A model generated the notes under the pieces. The model was not told the DNA's origin. It saw only the letters and a list, made by a program, of their open reading frames with translations, and did no database searches. This document shows, piece after piece, positions 18,391-27,560 of a stretch of 64,000 nucleotides of DNA. Made by a program: the position numbers and the translations under genes. Location of the stretch: assembly GCF_003591175.1 (NCBI RefSeq), contig NZ_QYYG01000001.1, positions 372,001 through 436,000 on the forward strand. Direction: 5' to 3'. Position 1 is the first letter of the stretch. The number at the start of each line of letters is the position of its first letter. The DNA comes from Serratia inhibens (GTDB taxonomy: Bacteria > Pseudomonadota > Gammaproteobacteria > Enterobacterales > Enterobacteriaceae).

Positions 18391-19401
18391 TTAGGATTTG
18401 AGCGGAAAAGTGGTCGTACCTTGACGTAGCGTGGGTTGCCACAACATCTGGATCTTTTCAACAGGCTCTCCAGCCATCAGCGCCAGGGTCATTTGCGCAA
18501 TCTGGTTACCCACCTCTTCCCGCGTGGCCTGGATAATGGCTGTCGCATCAACTCTGGTCAGGCAATCTTCCGGCAAACCGTCATAAACGATTAACGCCAC
18601 GGCATCAGGCCCACTCAAGCGCCCCACCTCCCGCAGTGCGGCTACGGCCCCTTCGCCCTGTACGCTGCCGTCGGTAATAATCGCCGTGGGTGGCTCTGGC
18701 AAAGCCAATAGTTCCAGCGTCGCGCGATAACCCGCCCGACGCGTCACATCCGCAGTTTTCAAATACGGAGAACAAGACAAAGCGTGCCGCAACAGTGCAT
18801 CACGGTAACCCTGACGCCGCTGCATGATAAAGGCTTGCTGGCGGTCTTCGCTTAACAGCGAGATGCGGCGATGGCCCAGAGTAATAAGATGTTCTGTCGC
18901 GATATCAAGGCCCAGCCGATTATCAAAATCGAACCAGGCGTAGGGTTGGGGTAACTGACTGCGACCCAGGGCCAGAAAAGGCACCTTTTTTTGCTGCAGC
19001 AAGGCCAGCCTGGGATCCTGCTCCAGCGTATGCGCAACAATGAGGGCATCGATGCGCCTGCCTTCGATCAATCGAATAAAGGTCTGACATTCTCCCTGCT
19101 GCTCGTCAGTGATCAAAAGAAAATCGACCTCTTTTTTGGCTAATTGATGGCCGATAGCGCTAACCATTGCAAAAAAGAAGTCATTACTCAGTGAGGATGC
19201 ATAAGGATAAACCAGGCCGACAGCATCGCTTTTTCCCTTTTTCAGACGTTGCGCATTGGTATTGGGTTGATAACCAATCCGCTCGGCTTCGGCTTTAATA
19301 ATATTCCGTGTCTCTTCAGAAATATCGCTGTGACCATTGAGTGCGCGACTGACGGCCGTGATAGATAACCCAAGATTTTTCGCTATTATTTTCAGAGACA
19401 T
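18391..19401 (-). CDS. rafR: LacI-family repressor of the raf genes
   Basis: A 336-residue LacI/GalR regulator. The helix-turn-helix is at the very N-terminus (SLKIIAKNLGLSITAVSRALNGH), followed by the hinge IGYQPNTNAQRLKKGKSDAVG and a sugar-binding core. Start chosen at 19401, eight codons inside the longest frame, to fit the family. It lies upstream of rafA on the same strand, and the length fits RafR. It should bind the two CTTAAACGTTTAAG sites and be released by raffinose or melibiose. Confidence 0.85.
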   Translation of the reverse strand: MSLKIIAKNLGLSITAVSRALNGHSDISEETRNIIKAEAERIGYQPNTNAQRLKKGKSDAVGLVYPYASSLSNDFFFAMVSAIGHQLAKKEVDFLLITDEQQGECQTFIRLIEGRRIDALIVAHTLEQDPRLALLQQKKVPFLALGRSQLPQPYAWFDFDNRLGLDIATEHLITLGHRRISLLSEDRQQAFIMQRRQGYRDALLRHALSCSPYLKTADVTRRAGYRATLELLALPEPPTAIITDGSVQGEGAVAALREVGRLSGPDAVALIVYDGLPEDCLTRVDATAIIQATREEVGNQIAQMTLALMAGEPVEKIQMLWQPTLRQGTTTFPLKS

Positions 19402-19506
19402 AGATATAGCCCAGCCTGTTTTCAATCATTTATCTTACAATATTATGTTATCAGTTATCAAAAAATTGAATGGAATTTCAAAGGCTAAGGCTCTCGCCCA
19501 GTGATT

Positions 19507-19537
19507 GTTACCCTGCGTCGGGCGATTTCCGGTGGAC
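19507..19537 (+). repeat. degraded copy of the 14.67-kb terminator sequence
   Basis: TTACCCTGCGTCGGGCGATTTCCGGTG differs by two bases from the sequence at 14668-14694. The right arm of the hairpin is lost. The two copies bracket the raf cluster (14.7-19.4 kb), which suggests that the cluster was inserted with duplication of this stretch. The surrounding 19426-19620 region has no gene. Confidence 0.5.
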
Positions 19538-19620
19538 ATGTAATGATATCCGTATTGATTTAAACGTGGTGTATAGGCCCGAAATGTATTCTTCATGCAT
19601 ATTTAAAAAACCGATAAACC

Positions 19621-20520
19621 TTACGCCTCCTCCCCGGTCTCGGTATTCACCCGTTTACCGATGTCTTTAAGCTCCGAATATTTTTCCAATAGTTGCGGGC
19701 CGTCATCCAGACTGGTGGCAAACATCCACAAATAAGTCATTACCGAGTAAATATGGCCGGCCGTGATCCCCGACGACTGAGTCATCCAGGCAATAGTCAG
19801 GCTAAACAACAAAGCGACAAGTACACCGATCGACAGATACCCCAGCGCTTCGCGATCGGAGAGCCGTATGCGCAATTTGGCGAGTGTCAAATAATGCCTC
19901 TCCAGGGAGAGCACGGTGGCCTTGTTAACGAAATCCACCTCTTTTTCAAGGCGGTTATTAAGTTTGTTATACAGCGCTTCGTTTTTATGGGCATAACCGG
20001 AAAGGAAGCAGGCCAGAAACGCCAGTATGGCCAGACAAGCAATGCCCGCCCAAAATTCAATGACCAGCAACATCACCGCAGCCCCGATCATGGAGGCCAG
20101 TGACGTGATCAGCATCGGCAAATGCAACTCGAAGAAATCGACGAATTCTCTCGATAGCGCCACACGCGCGGCAACGGTAGACGGGTTGAGCTTGTTTTTA
20201 CGTTGCGTCATGACCACAGATACCGCCAGAGCCGCATAAATTCTGGCAAAGGTGCGCGTATCCACGCTTCTGCGCGCAGCGCCAAGGCACCATATGAATA
20301 AGATCATCATTCCATACAACACCGCATTTAACGTCTGCCCCGACAGGATGGCGTTAATGGAAATGCCCGCCAGCACCGGATACAGCAGATACATGGCGTT
20401 CTCTGCAACCACCAGCAGGAAGGTAAAAAACAACTTTTTGCGGTGGCGTCTTGCCAGTAATTTCAGGGTGTTGGACGCACTGCCGGCCACAGGCGCTGCC
20501 GGAAGGTTTTGACTGTTCAT
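19621..20520 (-). CDS. ABC-transporter six-helix membrane protein without ATPase
   Basis: A 299-residue membrane protein resembling the transmembrane half of ABC exporters. Hydrophobic segments lie near residues 30-50 (FFTFLLVVAENAMYLLYPVL), 65-80, 140-180 and 245-265. There is no Walker A, no LSGGQ and no second gene for an ATPase nearby. A short N-terminal soluble stretch and a charged C-terminus (KDIGKRVNTETGEEA) end the protein. Divergent from a TetR regulator with two shared operators, as for a drug or lipid exporter, but without a motor its function is unclear. Confidence 0.65.
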   Translation of the reverse strand: MNSQNLPAAPVAGSASNTLKLLARRHRKKLFFTFLLVVAENAMYLLYPVLAGISINAILSGQTLNAVLYGMMILFIWCLGAARRSVDTRTFARIYAALAVSVVMTQRKNKLNPSTVAARVALSREFVDFFELHLPMLITSLASMIGAAVMLLVIEFWAGIACLAILAFLACFLSGYAHKNEALYNKLNNRLEKEVDFVNKATVLSLERHYLTLAKLRIRLSDREALGYLSIGVLVALLFSLTIAWMTQSSGITAGHIYSVMTYLWMFATSLDDGPQLLEKYSELKDIGKRVNTETGEEA

Positions 20521-20547
20521 TATGGTCTTTTCTGTTAAAATTCAAAA

Positions 20548-20600
20548 TTAGAGCGACTGCTCAAAACAATGAAGGCATGCTATTTGAGCAGTTGCTCAAA
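20548..20600. promoter_or_regulatory. two TetR-type operators
   Basis: TTTGAGCAGTTGCTCAAA (20583-20600) and the related TTAGAGCGACTGCTCAAA (20548-20565) lie 35 bases apart in the divergent promoter, the second directly in front of the tetR-like ribosome site. They fit repression of both genes. Confidence 0.75.
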
Positions 20601-20618
20601 GTCAATGGGAGGAGATAG

Positions 20619-21209
20619 ATGAAAGGTAAATCTGAGTTGATGAGAGAGAAAATTCTAAATGGCGTTGTAGAACTGTTTATAGAAAAAGGCATTGAAAAAG
20701 TCACCACGCGCGAACTTACCGAATACGTAGGCATCTCCCGCAGTCATATTTATCACTATTTTAAAGACTGGCAATCCCTGTGCCTCGAAGCCTTAACAAA
20801 CTTCATGCATGGCGAACTGGAAGAGTTCCGCACTCTCATTACGCCCTTGCCCGCCGCTCGGAAACTGCAAGAATTTATCGATGGCATGATCTCCGAAACA
20901 CCCGATCCCACCAGGAAACTGTATGGTTCATTATGGCTGCTCTCCACGCATAACGAAGCTTACTCGGCGCTGATGCAGTCATTTTTAGACGAGTGGCATC
21001 AGGTGCTGTCTCAGATCATTGTATCCGGCATGGAGGAAAAAACGTTTCGCCATGTGGACGCACAGCGCGTAGCGCGGCAACTGGACGCCATGCTGTTTGG
21101 TTACGGTGAACATCTTTTCACCCTGCCTTCTGCGCAAGCCTTGAAACAGGCGGAAGAAGACATTGATGACTTCATTCAACGAAACTTGCTGCTCATCGAC
21201 AACAAATAG
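20619..21209 (+). CDS. TetR-family regulator
   Basis: A 196-residue TetR regulator. The helix-turn-helix reads KVTTRELTEYVGISRSHIYHYFKDWQSLC (residues about 28-56), with the standard YHYF end. The ligand-binding half carries ISETPDPTRKLYGSLWLLS. GGAGG precedes the ATG. It is divergent from the ATPase-less ABC membrane gene and should bind the two TTTGAGCA-type palindromes between them. Ligand unknown. The gene runs convergently into the porin gene. Confidence 0.88.
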   Translation: MKGKSELMREKILNGVVELFIEKGIEKVTTRELTEYVGISRSHIYHYFKDWQSLCLEALTNFMHGELEEFRTLITPLPAARKLQEFIDGMISETPDPTRKLYGSLWLLSTHNEAYSALMQSFLDEWHQVLSQIIVSGMEEKTFRHVDAQRVARQLDAMLFGYGEHLFTLPSAQALKQAEEDIDDFIQRNLLLIDNK

Positions 21210-21257
21210 ACGGGGCAACGGGGTGGCCACCTCTGCAGCCACCCCGCGGGTCTGTCA

Positions 21258-22640
21258 TCAGAACCAGGCTTCCCACATTGCGCCGACGTTGAACGAATCC
21301 AGTTGGGTATCGTCGTCGGTGCCGTTCACGCGGGCGGTATGTTTGTTATCCACCTCGCCGCCGGTAACGTAGAAGCGCAGCATAGGACGGAACTCCGGCC
21401 CCATCGCAATCGAAATATTCTGCGACAGCGTGAGTTTCCAGCCGTGGTTATCGCCGCCCTGGTCGTAGTCTACCCGTTGGTAGCCCGCCTCCAGCCAGGT
21501 TGAATGCACGTCGTTCCACCAATACATCGGCCGCACAATCGCGCCGTAGTTACGGCGATCGTCAGTGCCGTCGGCATCGTTGGAGTAATCATGGAAGGCG
21601 AGCAGGTATTCCACCTGCGCCTGCTGGGTAAACTTGTAGTTCCCCTCGAAGCTGGCGTAAACCGCCGTCAACTCGTCCGTTTTGTTGTAAACGCTGTTAT
21701 CCGCATTGTTGGAGTAACGGGCGATGACTCTATTCACCCCTTTGTCGCCGGTATGACTCAGCACCACGCCGCCCTGCCAGGCTTTCAGGCGCTCATCGCT
21801 TTCCACCGCTTTCGAATCGAAGCCATAGTTGGCGTAAAGTTCCAAATCCAGCGGACCGACCTTCATGCCATGAATTTTCGAGGTCAGCGCGTAGTTGCCT
21901 TTATCGCCGGTTCCTGAACCGCCGGTACAGGTGATGCGCGACGGGTTGGCTTCGTCTTCCGCCACTCTCGGATCACAGGACTCAACGGCAGCGACGGCGG
22001 CGACGTCAAACTGTACGCCGCCGATATCAAAGTTCTTCACCCCCGCGCCCTGGCCATCGTGGGTCATCCAGAAATAGTCGTTGATGCCCTGTTGCGGACG
22101 CTGATGAAAATCGCGGCCGGCCCACAGATAGGCATTAAGGTTCGAGGCCAGAATATTGGTGACGCCGGCATAGGCTTTCTTGAGGTTTACCTCGTCACCC
22201 CAGTGGTCGAACATCACATTGACATCCCAGATTGCGCCGTTATCGCCTTTGAACGCTTTGGACAGCTGGAATTCGCCGCCGTTGCCTTCGTTGCCCAGGC
22301 GGCCCAGTGCGGATGCGCCGTTGTAGGAGCCGTCAACGCCGACGAATTTCTGATCGCCGCCCTGGAACTGCGCGCCGTAACGGGCGTAACCAGAAAATTT
22401 GACGCCAAACGGGATCGCCATATCCGGCGACTGTGCAGCGCTTTGCGGCTCGGTAATGACATCGGCTTTCTTATTCATGGCGGTATCTATTTTCGCCTGC
22501 CGTTCCGCCAGGGCTTTATCGACCGCTTTTGCCACGATGGCATCGATTTGCTCTTGGGTAAATTCTTGAGCGAGTACGGATCCAGAGCAAAGCGCGGCCA
22601 TTACCGCCAGCGCTATTGGCAATTTATTATATATTTTCAT
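21258..22640 (-). CDS. LamB-type carbohydrate porin
   Basis: A 460-residue outer-membrane porin of the maltoporin superfamily. A signal peptide ends ...GSVLA-QEF; a short coiled segment (IDAIVAKAVDKALAERQAKI) precedes the barrel, as in BglH/ScrY-like porins; then GVKFSGYARYG opens the first strand. Later strands include YLWAGRDFHQRPQQGINDYFW, typical of LamB, and the chain ends in aromatic Phe (MWEAWF). It is the last gene of the beta-glucoside PTS operon and probably brings aryl-beta-glucosides or cellobiose across the outer membrane. About 225 bases separate it from the IIA gene. Confidence 0.85.
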   Translation of the reverse strand: MKIYNKLPIALAVMAALCSGSVLAQEFTQEQIDAIVAKAVDKALAERQAKIDTAMNKKADVITEPQSAAQSPDMAIPFGVKFSGYARYGAQFQGGDQKFVGVDGSYNGASALGRLGNEGNGGEFQLSKAFKGDNGAIWDVNVMFDHWGDEVNLKKAYAGVTNILASNLNAYLWAGRDFHQRPQQGINDYFWMTHDGQGAGVKNFDIGGVQFDVAAVAAVESCDPRVAEDEANPSRITCTGGSGTGDKGNYALTSKIHGMKVGPLDLELYANYGFDSKAVESDERLKAWQGGVVLSHTGDKGVNRVIARYSNNADNSVYNKTDELTAVYASFEGNYKFTQQAQVEYLLAFHDYSNDADGTDDRRNYGAIVRPMYWWNDVHSTWLEAGYQRVDYDQGGDNHGWKLTLSQNISIAMGPEFRPMLRFYVTGGEVDNKHTARVNGTDDDTQLDSFNVGAMWEAWF

Positions 22641-22865
22641 GGTTATCTCAATTGTACACAGGTGATATTATCAGCCACCCGAAGGCAGCCTTAATAATAT
22701 CCTGTGGGCTGGTTTATATTTAGATAACAGCCATCCTGTTTTGGTTTTTTTTTAAAAAAAACCGTGCTATCACCAAAACAAGCTGATTATTTATTATTGA
22801 TATGGGTACAGAGCAATTAAATCTTCTTCGTAATTATTCCCCTTGTTGCAATGAACAATGTGTTA

Positions 22866-23171
22866 TTAACGTTGGTAAAGGTGAATGATCTCTTCCGATA
22901 ATTCACGCGCCAGTAAAGACGTCATTAAATGATCCTGCGCATGTACCATAATCAAGGTCATTGGCTGCCGGGCTTCACCGGCATCCTGTTCGATCAGTTT
23001 GGTTTGCATATGATGCGCCTGGCGCGAGAAACCATCGGCCTGCTGCAACAGCGCTTTGGCTTCGCTGATGTTGCCTTCCCGCGCGGCGCGCAACGCTTCA
23101 AAGCACAGGCTGCGCGACTGGCCGGCGTTGACGATAATCTCCATGACCGCCTCTTCCAATTCAATCATCAT
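22866..23171 (-). CDS. PTS lactose/cellobiose-type IIA
   Basis: A 101-residue all-helical phosphocarrier of the Lac/Chb IIA family, which passes phosphate from HPr to IIB. The active-site region TLIMVHAQDHLMTS (His77/His81) matches the family. The ATG overlaps the stop of the preceding glucosidase gene (ATGATGATTGA), with AGGAG upstream, so the two are translationally coupled. Confidence 0.88.
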   Translation of the reverse strand: MMIELEEAVMEIIVNAGQSRSLCFEALRAAREGNISEAKALLQQADGFSRQAHHMQTKLIEQDAGEARQPMTLIMVHAQDHLMTSLLARELSEEIIHLYQR

Positions 23172-24564
23172 TTGTCTCCTGTTCGTTAAACCCATTGTCT
23201 GCGGCGGTGGCGGCAAACCACTCTCCGCTTTTCTTGACGGTGCGTTGCTGGCTGGCTAAATCCAATTGCACCAGACCGTAGCGATTTTTATATCCGTTGC
23301 ACCATGACCAGTTATCAATAAACGTCCACATGTGATAGCCGAGGCAATTACTGCCTTCGCTAATGCCTTTATGCAGCCATTTAAGGTGTTCGGAAACAAA
23401 CTCAATACGATAGCGATCGTTGATTTGGCCGTTTTCCGCAAAGCGTTGCTCGTTTTCCACCCCCATGCCGTTTTCGGAAATAAAACAGCGCGGGTTGTCA
23501 TAGTTAACGCGCAAGTTTGTCAGAATGTCATAAATACCCGGCTCGTAAATTTCCCAGCCGCGGTAAGGGTTCATTTTTCTGCCGGGCATTTCATAGTTTT
23601 CGAATAACCATTCAGGCATAAAGGGCGCTAGCGGGTTTACGGCGCTGTCGCGGCATTTCACGCGGCGCGGCTGGTAATAGTTAACCCCGAGCAGGTCAAT
23701 CTTTCCTTCGGCAATCAGCGCCCGATCGCCTGGCCGGCAGGCCGGAAGCTGATCCCAGGTTTTCAGCAAAGCCACCAGATCGGCCGGATACTCGCCACGC
23801 AGCACCGGGTCGAGAAAACTGCGGTTAAACAGCAGGTCGGCGTGGTGCGCGGCACTCACATCCGCCGGATTTTGCGAACGCGGGTAGGACGGCGTCAGGT
23901 TCAGCACGATACCGATCTCCCCGGCATAAAGCCCGGCGCGAAACGCCTGCACCGCCGACGCATGCGCCAGTACCGTGTGGTATGCCACCGTCGCCGCGCG
24001 CTTAAAGTCGACCACGTTGGGGTAGTGGAAATCATACAGGTAGCCGCCTTCGACCGGCACAATCGGCTCATTGAAGGTGAACCAATGCATTACCCGGTCG
24101 CCAAACAGCTCAAAACAGACCTGCGCATAGCGGCTAAAGGCAGCGACCACATCGCGGTTTTCCCAGCCGCCCTTCTCCTGCATCGCCATCGGCATGTCGA
24201 AGTGGAACAGCGTAATAAACGGCTTGATGCCCTGCGCCAGCAGCTCATCAATCACGTTGTTGTAAAACGCCACCGCTTGCGGATTCACCTCGCCCGTTCC
24301 GTCCGGGATCAGCCGCGACCAGCTGAGGGAGGTCCGAAAACTGTTATGGTTGAGCTGTTTCAGCAGCGCGATATCCTGACGCCAGTTCCGGTAAAAGGTT
24401 GACGTCTCCTGCGGCCCCACCTGCTGATGAAAACGCCAGGGCTCATTGGCGTACCAGTTGTCCCAGATTGTCGGGCTTTTACCGCCCTGCCGGCTGTCCC
24501 CTTCGGTTTGCAGCGCGGAGCTGGCGCTGCCCCACCAGAAGTGCTCGGGAAATACGTATTTCAT
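23161..24564 (-). CDS. 6-phospho-beta-glucosidase, GH1
   Basis: A 467-residue cytosolic GH1 enzyme that splits the phosphorylated disaccharide made by the PTS. Acid/base Glu166 is in FTFNEPIVP and nucleophile Glu364 in FISENGMG. The C-terminal CNGYKNRYGLVQLD carries the Lys and Tyr that bind the 6-phosphate in this subgroup. ATG 24564 has GGAG ten bases upstream; a longer frame into the IIC gene is spurious. Belongs with IIB, IIC and IIA in one operon. BglA, AscB and ChbF-like roles are all possible; GH1 favours an AscB/BglA type. Confidence 0.92.
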   Translation of the reverse strand: MKYVFPEHFWWGSASSALQTEGDSRQGGKSPTIWDNWYANEPWRFHQQVGPQETSTFYRNWRQDIALLKQLNHNSFRTSLSWSRLIPDGTGEVNPQAVAFYNNVIDELLAQGIKPFITLFHFDMPMAMQEKGGWENRDVVAAFSRYAQVCFELFGDRVMHWFTFNEPIVPVEGGYLYDFHYPNVVDFKRAATVAYHTVLAHASAVQAFRAGLYAGEIGIVLNLTPSYPRSQNPADVSAAHHADLLFNRSFLDPVLRGEYPADLVALLKTWDQLPACRPGDRALIAEGKIDLLGVNYYQPRRVKCRDSAVNPLAPFMPEWLFENYEMPGRKMNPYRGWEIYEPGIYDILTNLRVNYDNPRCFISENGMGVENEQRFAENGQINDRYRIEFVSEHLKWLHKGISEGSNCLGYHMWTFIDNWSWCNGYKNRYGLVQLDLASQQRTVKKSGEWFAATAADNGFNEQETNDD

Positions 24565-24584
24565 GCTTCGCTTCTCCATAAATA

Positions 24585-25913
24585 TCAATTGTTGCCGAGG
24601 GTTTCGGCCAGCGGTGCAGCGCTCTGCGCTTTTTGCTCTTCGGTTTTCATTAAAGAGCGCTCGTAGGCACGCAGGAACGGCAAGTACATCAGGGCGGACA
24701 TCACCATACAGATGACGCACATCACCACCGGGCTGAACGCCCAGTTCGCCGCCCAGGAGGCACCGATGGGCGCCGGCGTGGTCCACGGCGTGAGCGAGAC
24801 CACCTGCGCCAGCCATCCCAAACGCGTCGCGGTATAGGCCAGTACGGCGTTGATCAGCGGAACGCAAACGAAGGGGATGAACAACATCGGGTTCATGATG
24901 ATCGGCGCACCAAACAGGATCGGCTCATTGATGTTAAAGAAGCTCGGCACCACGCCCATCTTGCCGATGGTGCGCAGGTGGGCAACGCGGCTGCGCAACA
25001 GCAGGAAAGCCAGCGGTAACGTCGAACCTACGCCGCCAATCAGCAGATAGTGATCCCAGAAACCCTGCAAATAAACGTGTGGCAATGCCGCCCCGGCCGC
25101 CAGCGCCGCCTGGTTTGCCGACAGGTTCGCCATCCAGAACGGGTTCATGATGCCGGTGACGATCAATGAACCATGGATGCCGGCGAACCAGAAAATCTGG
25201 CACAGCAATACCGACAGCAAGATGGCGGGCAGCGAATCCGAGGCGGACACCAGCGGTTCCAGCAGATGCATAATCGCCTGCGGCAGGATCATGCCGGTTT
25301 GCGCTTCGATAAACAGATTCAGCGGATGCAGCGTACCAATCACCACCAGCACCGGGATCAGGATCTCGAACGAACGCGCCACGCCGGTGGGCACCTCTTT
25401 CGGCAGGCGGATGGTGATATTGTTCTGTTTGAGCCAGGCGTAAACGCGGGTTGAGTAAATGGCGGTGATCAGGGCGGTGAAAATCCCTTGCCCGGAAAGA
25501 TACTGGGTAGATATTTTGCCGTCCGCATAAGGGGCAGCCACCAGCAAAAAGGCCATAAATGCCAGCAAGCCGGACATCACCGGATCGAGATTAAACTGCC
25601 GTCCGAGGCTGGCGCCAATTCCCACGGAGATAAAGAAGGTCATCACTCCCATACTCAGGTTGAACGGCAACATCAGCTGTTCGCGATAAGTCTGCGAAAA
25701 ATCCAGCCAGCCACGCGCAAAGCTGTTCGTGGTATCGGCGGAGAACGGCGGAAAGATAAAGACCAGCATGAACGAACCAATAATCATAAACGGCAACGCG
25801 GCGGTAAAACCATCGCGGATGGCAATGACATATTTCTGCTGCCCCAGGCGGCCGGCCAGCGGAGTGATGGATTGCTCGATGACGGCAATCATTGACTGAT
25901 ATAACGAACTCAT
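24585..25913 (-). CDS. PTS cellobiose/lactose-type IIC permease
   Basis: A 442-residue membrane permease of the Lac/Chb IIC family. It starts with the amphipathic LYQSMIAVIEQSITPLAGRL, then FTAALPFMIIGSFMLVFIF. The conserved INEPILFGAPIIMNPMLFIPF, with the Glu that contacts sugar, is near residues 325-345. LIGGVGSTLPLAFLLL is also typical. It imports and, with IIA/IIB, phosphorylates beta-glucosides. It lies 12 bases after the IIB gene and 20 before the glucosidase gene. Confidence 0.92.
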   Translation of the reverse strand: MSSLYQSMIAVIEQSITPLAGRLGQQKYVIAIRDGFTAALPFMIIGSFMLVFIFPPFSADTTNSFARGWLDFSQTYREQLMLPFNLSMGVMTFFISVGIGASLGRQFNLDPVMSGLLAFMAFLLVAAPYADGKISTQYLSGQGIFTALITAIYSTRVYAWLKQNNITIRLPKEVPTGVARSFEILIPVLVVIGTLHPLNLFIEAQTGMILPQAIMHLLEPLVSASDSLPAILLSVLLCQIFWFAGIHGSLIVTGIMNPFWMANLSANQAALAAGAALPHVYLQGFWDHYLLIGGVGSTLPLAFLLLRSRVAHLRTIGKMGVVPSFFNINEPILFGAPIIMNPMLFIPFVCVPLINAVLAYTATRLGWLAQVVSLTPWTTPAPIGASWAANWAFSPVVMCVICMVMSALMYLPFLRAYERSLMKTEEQKAQSAAPLAETLGNN

Positions 25914-25925
25914 AGGAACACCTTT

Positions 25926-26240
25926 TTAGTGCGCCGCTGCGATCAGCGACAGAGCATAGTCCAGTACCTTCTCACCGCGCTGCATGCCGTAGTCCATCGG
26001 ATCAATGGGCTGAACGGGTATGCCTTGGACGGCAGCCTTTTCTGACAGTGTTTTAAGCATATATTTTACCTGCGGCCCCAGCAGCACCACCTGATAGCGC
26101 GGAAACTGCGTATCGAACTCGGCTACGCCATAGGCGTCGATCTCGACCGGCAACCCCCTTTCATCCGCAGCCTCCACCATTTTCCTGACCAGCAGGCTGG
26201 TAGACATCCCGGCGGAACAACACAGCATGATTTTGTACAT
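25926..26240 (-). CDS. PTS lactose/cellobiose-type IIB
   Basis: A 104-residue IIB phosphocarrier. The phospho-Cys is in the N-terminal loop CCSAGMSTSLLV; later VVLLGPQVKYML is typical. The ATG at 26240 is chosen because GAGG lies ten bases upstream; a TTG two codons earlier is less likely. First gene of the operon: IIB, IIC, glucosidase, IIA, porin. Operators with GGAAA/TTTCC arms lie in the leader. Confidence 0.9.
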   Translation of the reverse strand: MYKIMLCCSAGMSTSLLVRKMVEAADERGLPVEIDAYGVAEFDTQFPRYQVVLLGPQVKYMLKTLSEKAAVQGIPVQPIDPMDYGMQRGEKVLDYALSLIAAAH

Positions 26241-26297
26241 CGACAACCATCCTCAACGGGTAATTAACGTGAATGCGGGAATGATTGGATATCATAC

Positions 26298-26440
26298 GGA
26301 AACCGTTTTCCATCAGGTGAGAGTGGAAGTGTGATACTCATCATGATCTAGGCAGTGCAAGGGTTTTTTATTGGATTTGCATCACATATTTCCGCCTCAC
26401 TTCGAGGGGTTTTGACATGGTATGGAAAATCGGTTTCCAT
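26298..26440. promoter_or_regulatory. two LacI-type operators of the beta-glucoside operon
   Basis: GGAAACCGTTTTCC (26298-26311) lies close to the IIB start. ATGGAAAATCGGTTTCCAT (26422-26440) lies nearer to the repressor gene. Their centres are about 126 bases apart, suited to repression through a DNA loop. The shape resembles AscG/GalR sites. A TGTGA half-site at 26329 could be part of a CRP site, but the other half is poor. Confidence 0.7.
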
Positions 26441-26537
26441 GAAAAAAAGAAAAGGGTTATACTGCTGGCGGCGATAATGTGAGCCATTACCGGATGGTTT
26501 TTTACAGGCTGCAGCTTGGGCCTGTCAGGAGAGAAAG

Positions 26538-27491
26538 ATGTCAACAATCAACGATGTATCACGTTTAGCTGGGGTGTCAAAAGCCACAGTCTCACGGGTG
26601 TTGAGTGGATCGCGCGGCGTTAAGGAAGCCAGCCGTCTCGCGGTATTGCAGGCAGCAGAAGAGCTAAATTACCGGCCAAATGTGATCGCGCAATCATTGC
26701 TTAGCCAATCGACGGGCTGCATCGGGGTTATCTGCGCGCAGGAGAACATTAACCAGACCACAGGTTATCTTTATGCGCTGGAAAAACAGCTCAGCCAGCA
26801 TCAAAAACATCTGCTGCTGCGTTTCGCCAACACCAAAGCGGGCGTCATGAACGCACTGGACGAACTCACCTGCGGGTTGTGCGACGACGTGCTGATTATC
26901 GGCGCCCGTTTCCCGCTCAACATCCCGAATGACAACGTGATCCTGGTCGATTGCGTTGAGGCCGACACGCCCAACAGCATTCAATTCGACCACGCTTTCG
27001 CCGCCGAAAGCGCCTGCAATTACCTGATTAGCCAAGGCAGACGCCAAATAGCCTTGATCCATCCGGATGCCGGCGGCTCTGCCGATCAACTGCTGCTCGG
27101 TTACAAGCTTGCGCTGGAAAACAACTTTTTGCCGTTCAATCGCAACCTGGTGTTTATGGATTCGACCACCTCTTCCGTCGCGGTACAGGTACTGCTCAAT
27201 AACGCCACCACGCTCAATTTCAACGCGCTGCTGGTGGCGGACGAGCAGGAAGCACAGCGGGTGATTACCCAGCTACAGGCGTTCAATAAATCCGTACCGG
27301 ACGACATCATGGTCTTTAGCCTGGCCGGTTCGCTGCATTTACCCGGCATTCCGGCGATCCCCTCGATCGAATATTCAATGGACGCCATGGCGGCGCGCAT
27401 CGTCAGTTGGTTGACGGAGAAAACCCGGGATATGCTCGGTGCCTGCGTGCTGCGCGGGGATTTGATTATCCCGGACAGGCACAAGCGTTAA
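26538..27491 (+). CDS. LacI-family repressor (AscG-like)
   Basis: A 317-residue LacI/GalR regulator. The helix-turn-helix is STINDVSRLAGVSKATVSRVLSG, the hinge LNYRPNVIAQSLLSQSTG, and then a periplasmic-binding-like core. AGGAGAG precedes the ATG. Divergent from the PTS operon, it is the probable repressor acting on the two GGAAA...TTTCC sites. The core is somewhat short (typical 330-340), but start and end look complete. Confidence 0.85.
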   Translation: MSTINDVSRLAGVSKATVSRVLSGSRGVKEASRLAVLQAAEELNYRPNVIAQSLLSQSTGCIGVICAQENINQTTGYLYALEKQLSQHQKHLLLRFANTKAGVMNALDELTCGLCDDVLIIGARFPLNIPNDNVILVDCVEADTPNSIQFDHAFAAESACNYLISQGRRQIALIHPDAGGSADQLLLGYKLALENNFLPFNRNLVFMDSTTSSVAVQVLLNNATTLNFNALLVADEQEAQRVITQLQAFNKSVPDDIMVFSLAGSLHLPGIPAIPSIEYSMDAMAARIVSWLTEKTRDMLGACVLRGDLIIPDRHKR

Positions 27492-27514
27492 GCGATAGCC
27501 GCCGGAAAACAAAA

Positions 27515-27535
27515 CGGGCCAACAAGGTTGGCCCG
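27515..27535 (-). terminator. terminator between convergent genes
   Basis: A perfect 9-bp stem CGGGCCAAC/GTTGGCCCG with a 3-base loop. On the minus strand it is followed by TTTTGTTTT, so it serves best as the terminator of the DUF4432 gene; it may also stop the repressor transcript. Confidence 0.75.
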
Positions 27536-27560
27536 CGATCGGTTCAGTTCCTGCTGACGA

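Noticed and set aside
22059..22694. 211-codon frame opposite the porin gene
   Set aside because: It covers the porin's signal peptide and first strands in antisense and has no start signal.
26329..26345. CRP site upstream of the PTS operon
   Set aside because: Only one half (TGTGA) is good; the second half deviates in too many places to call it.
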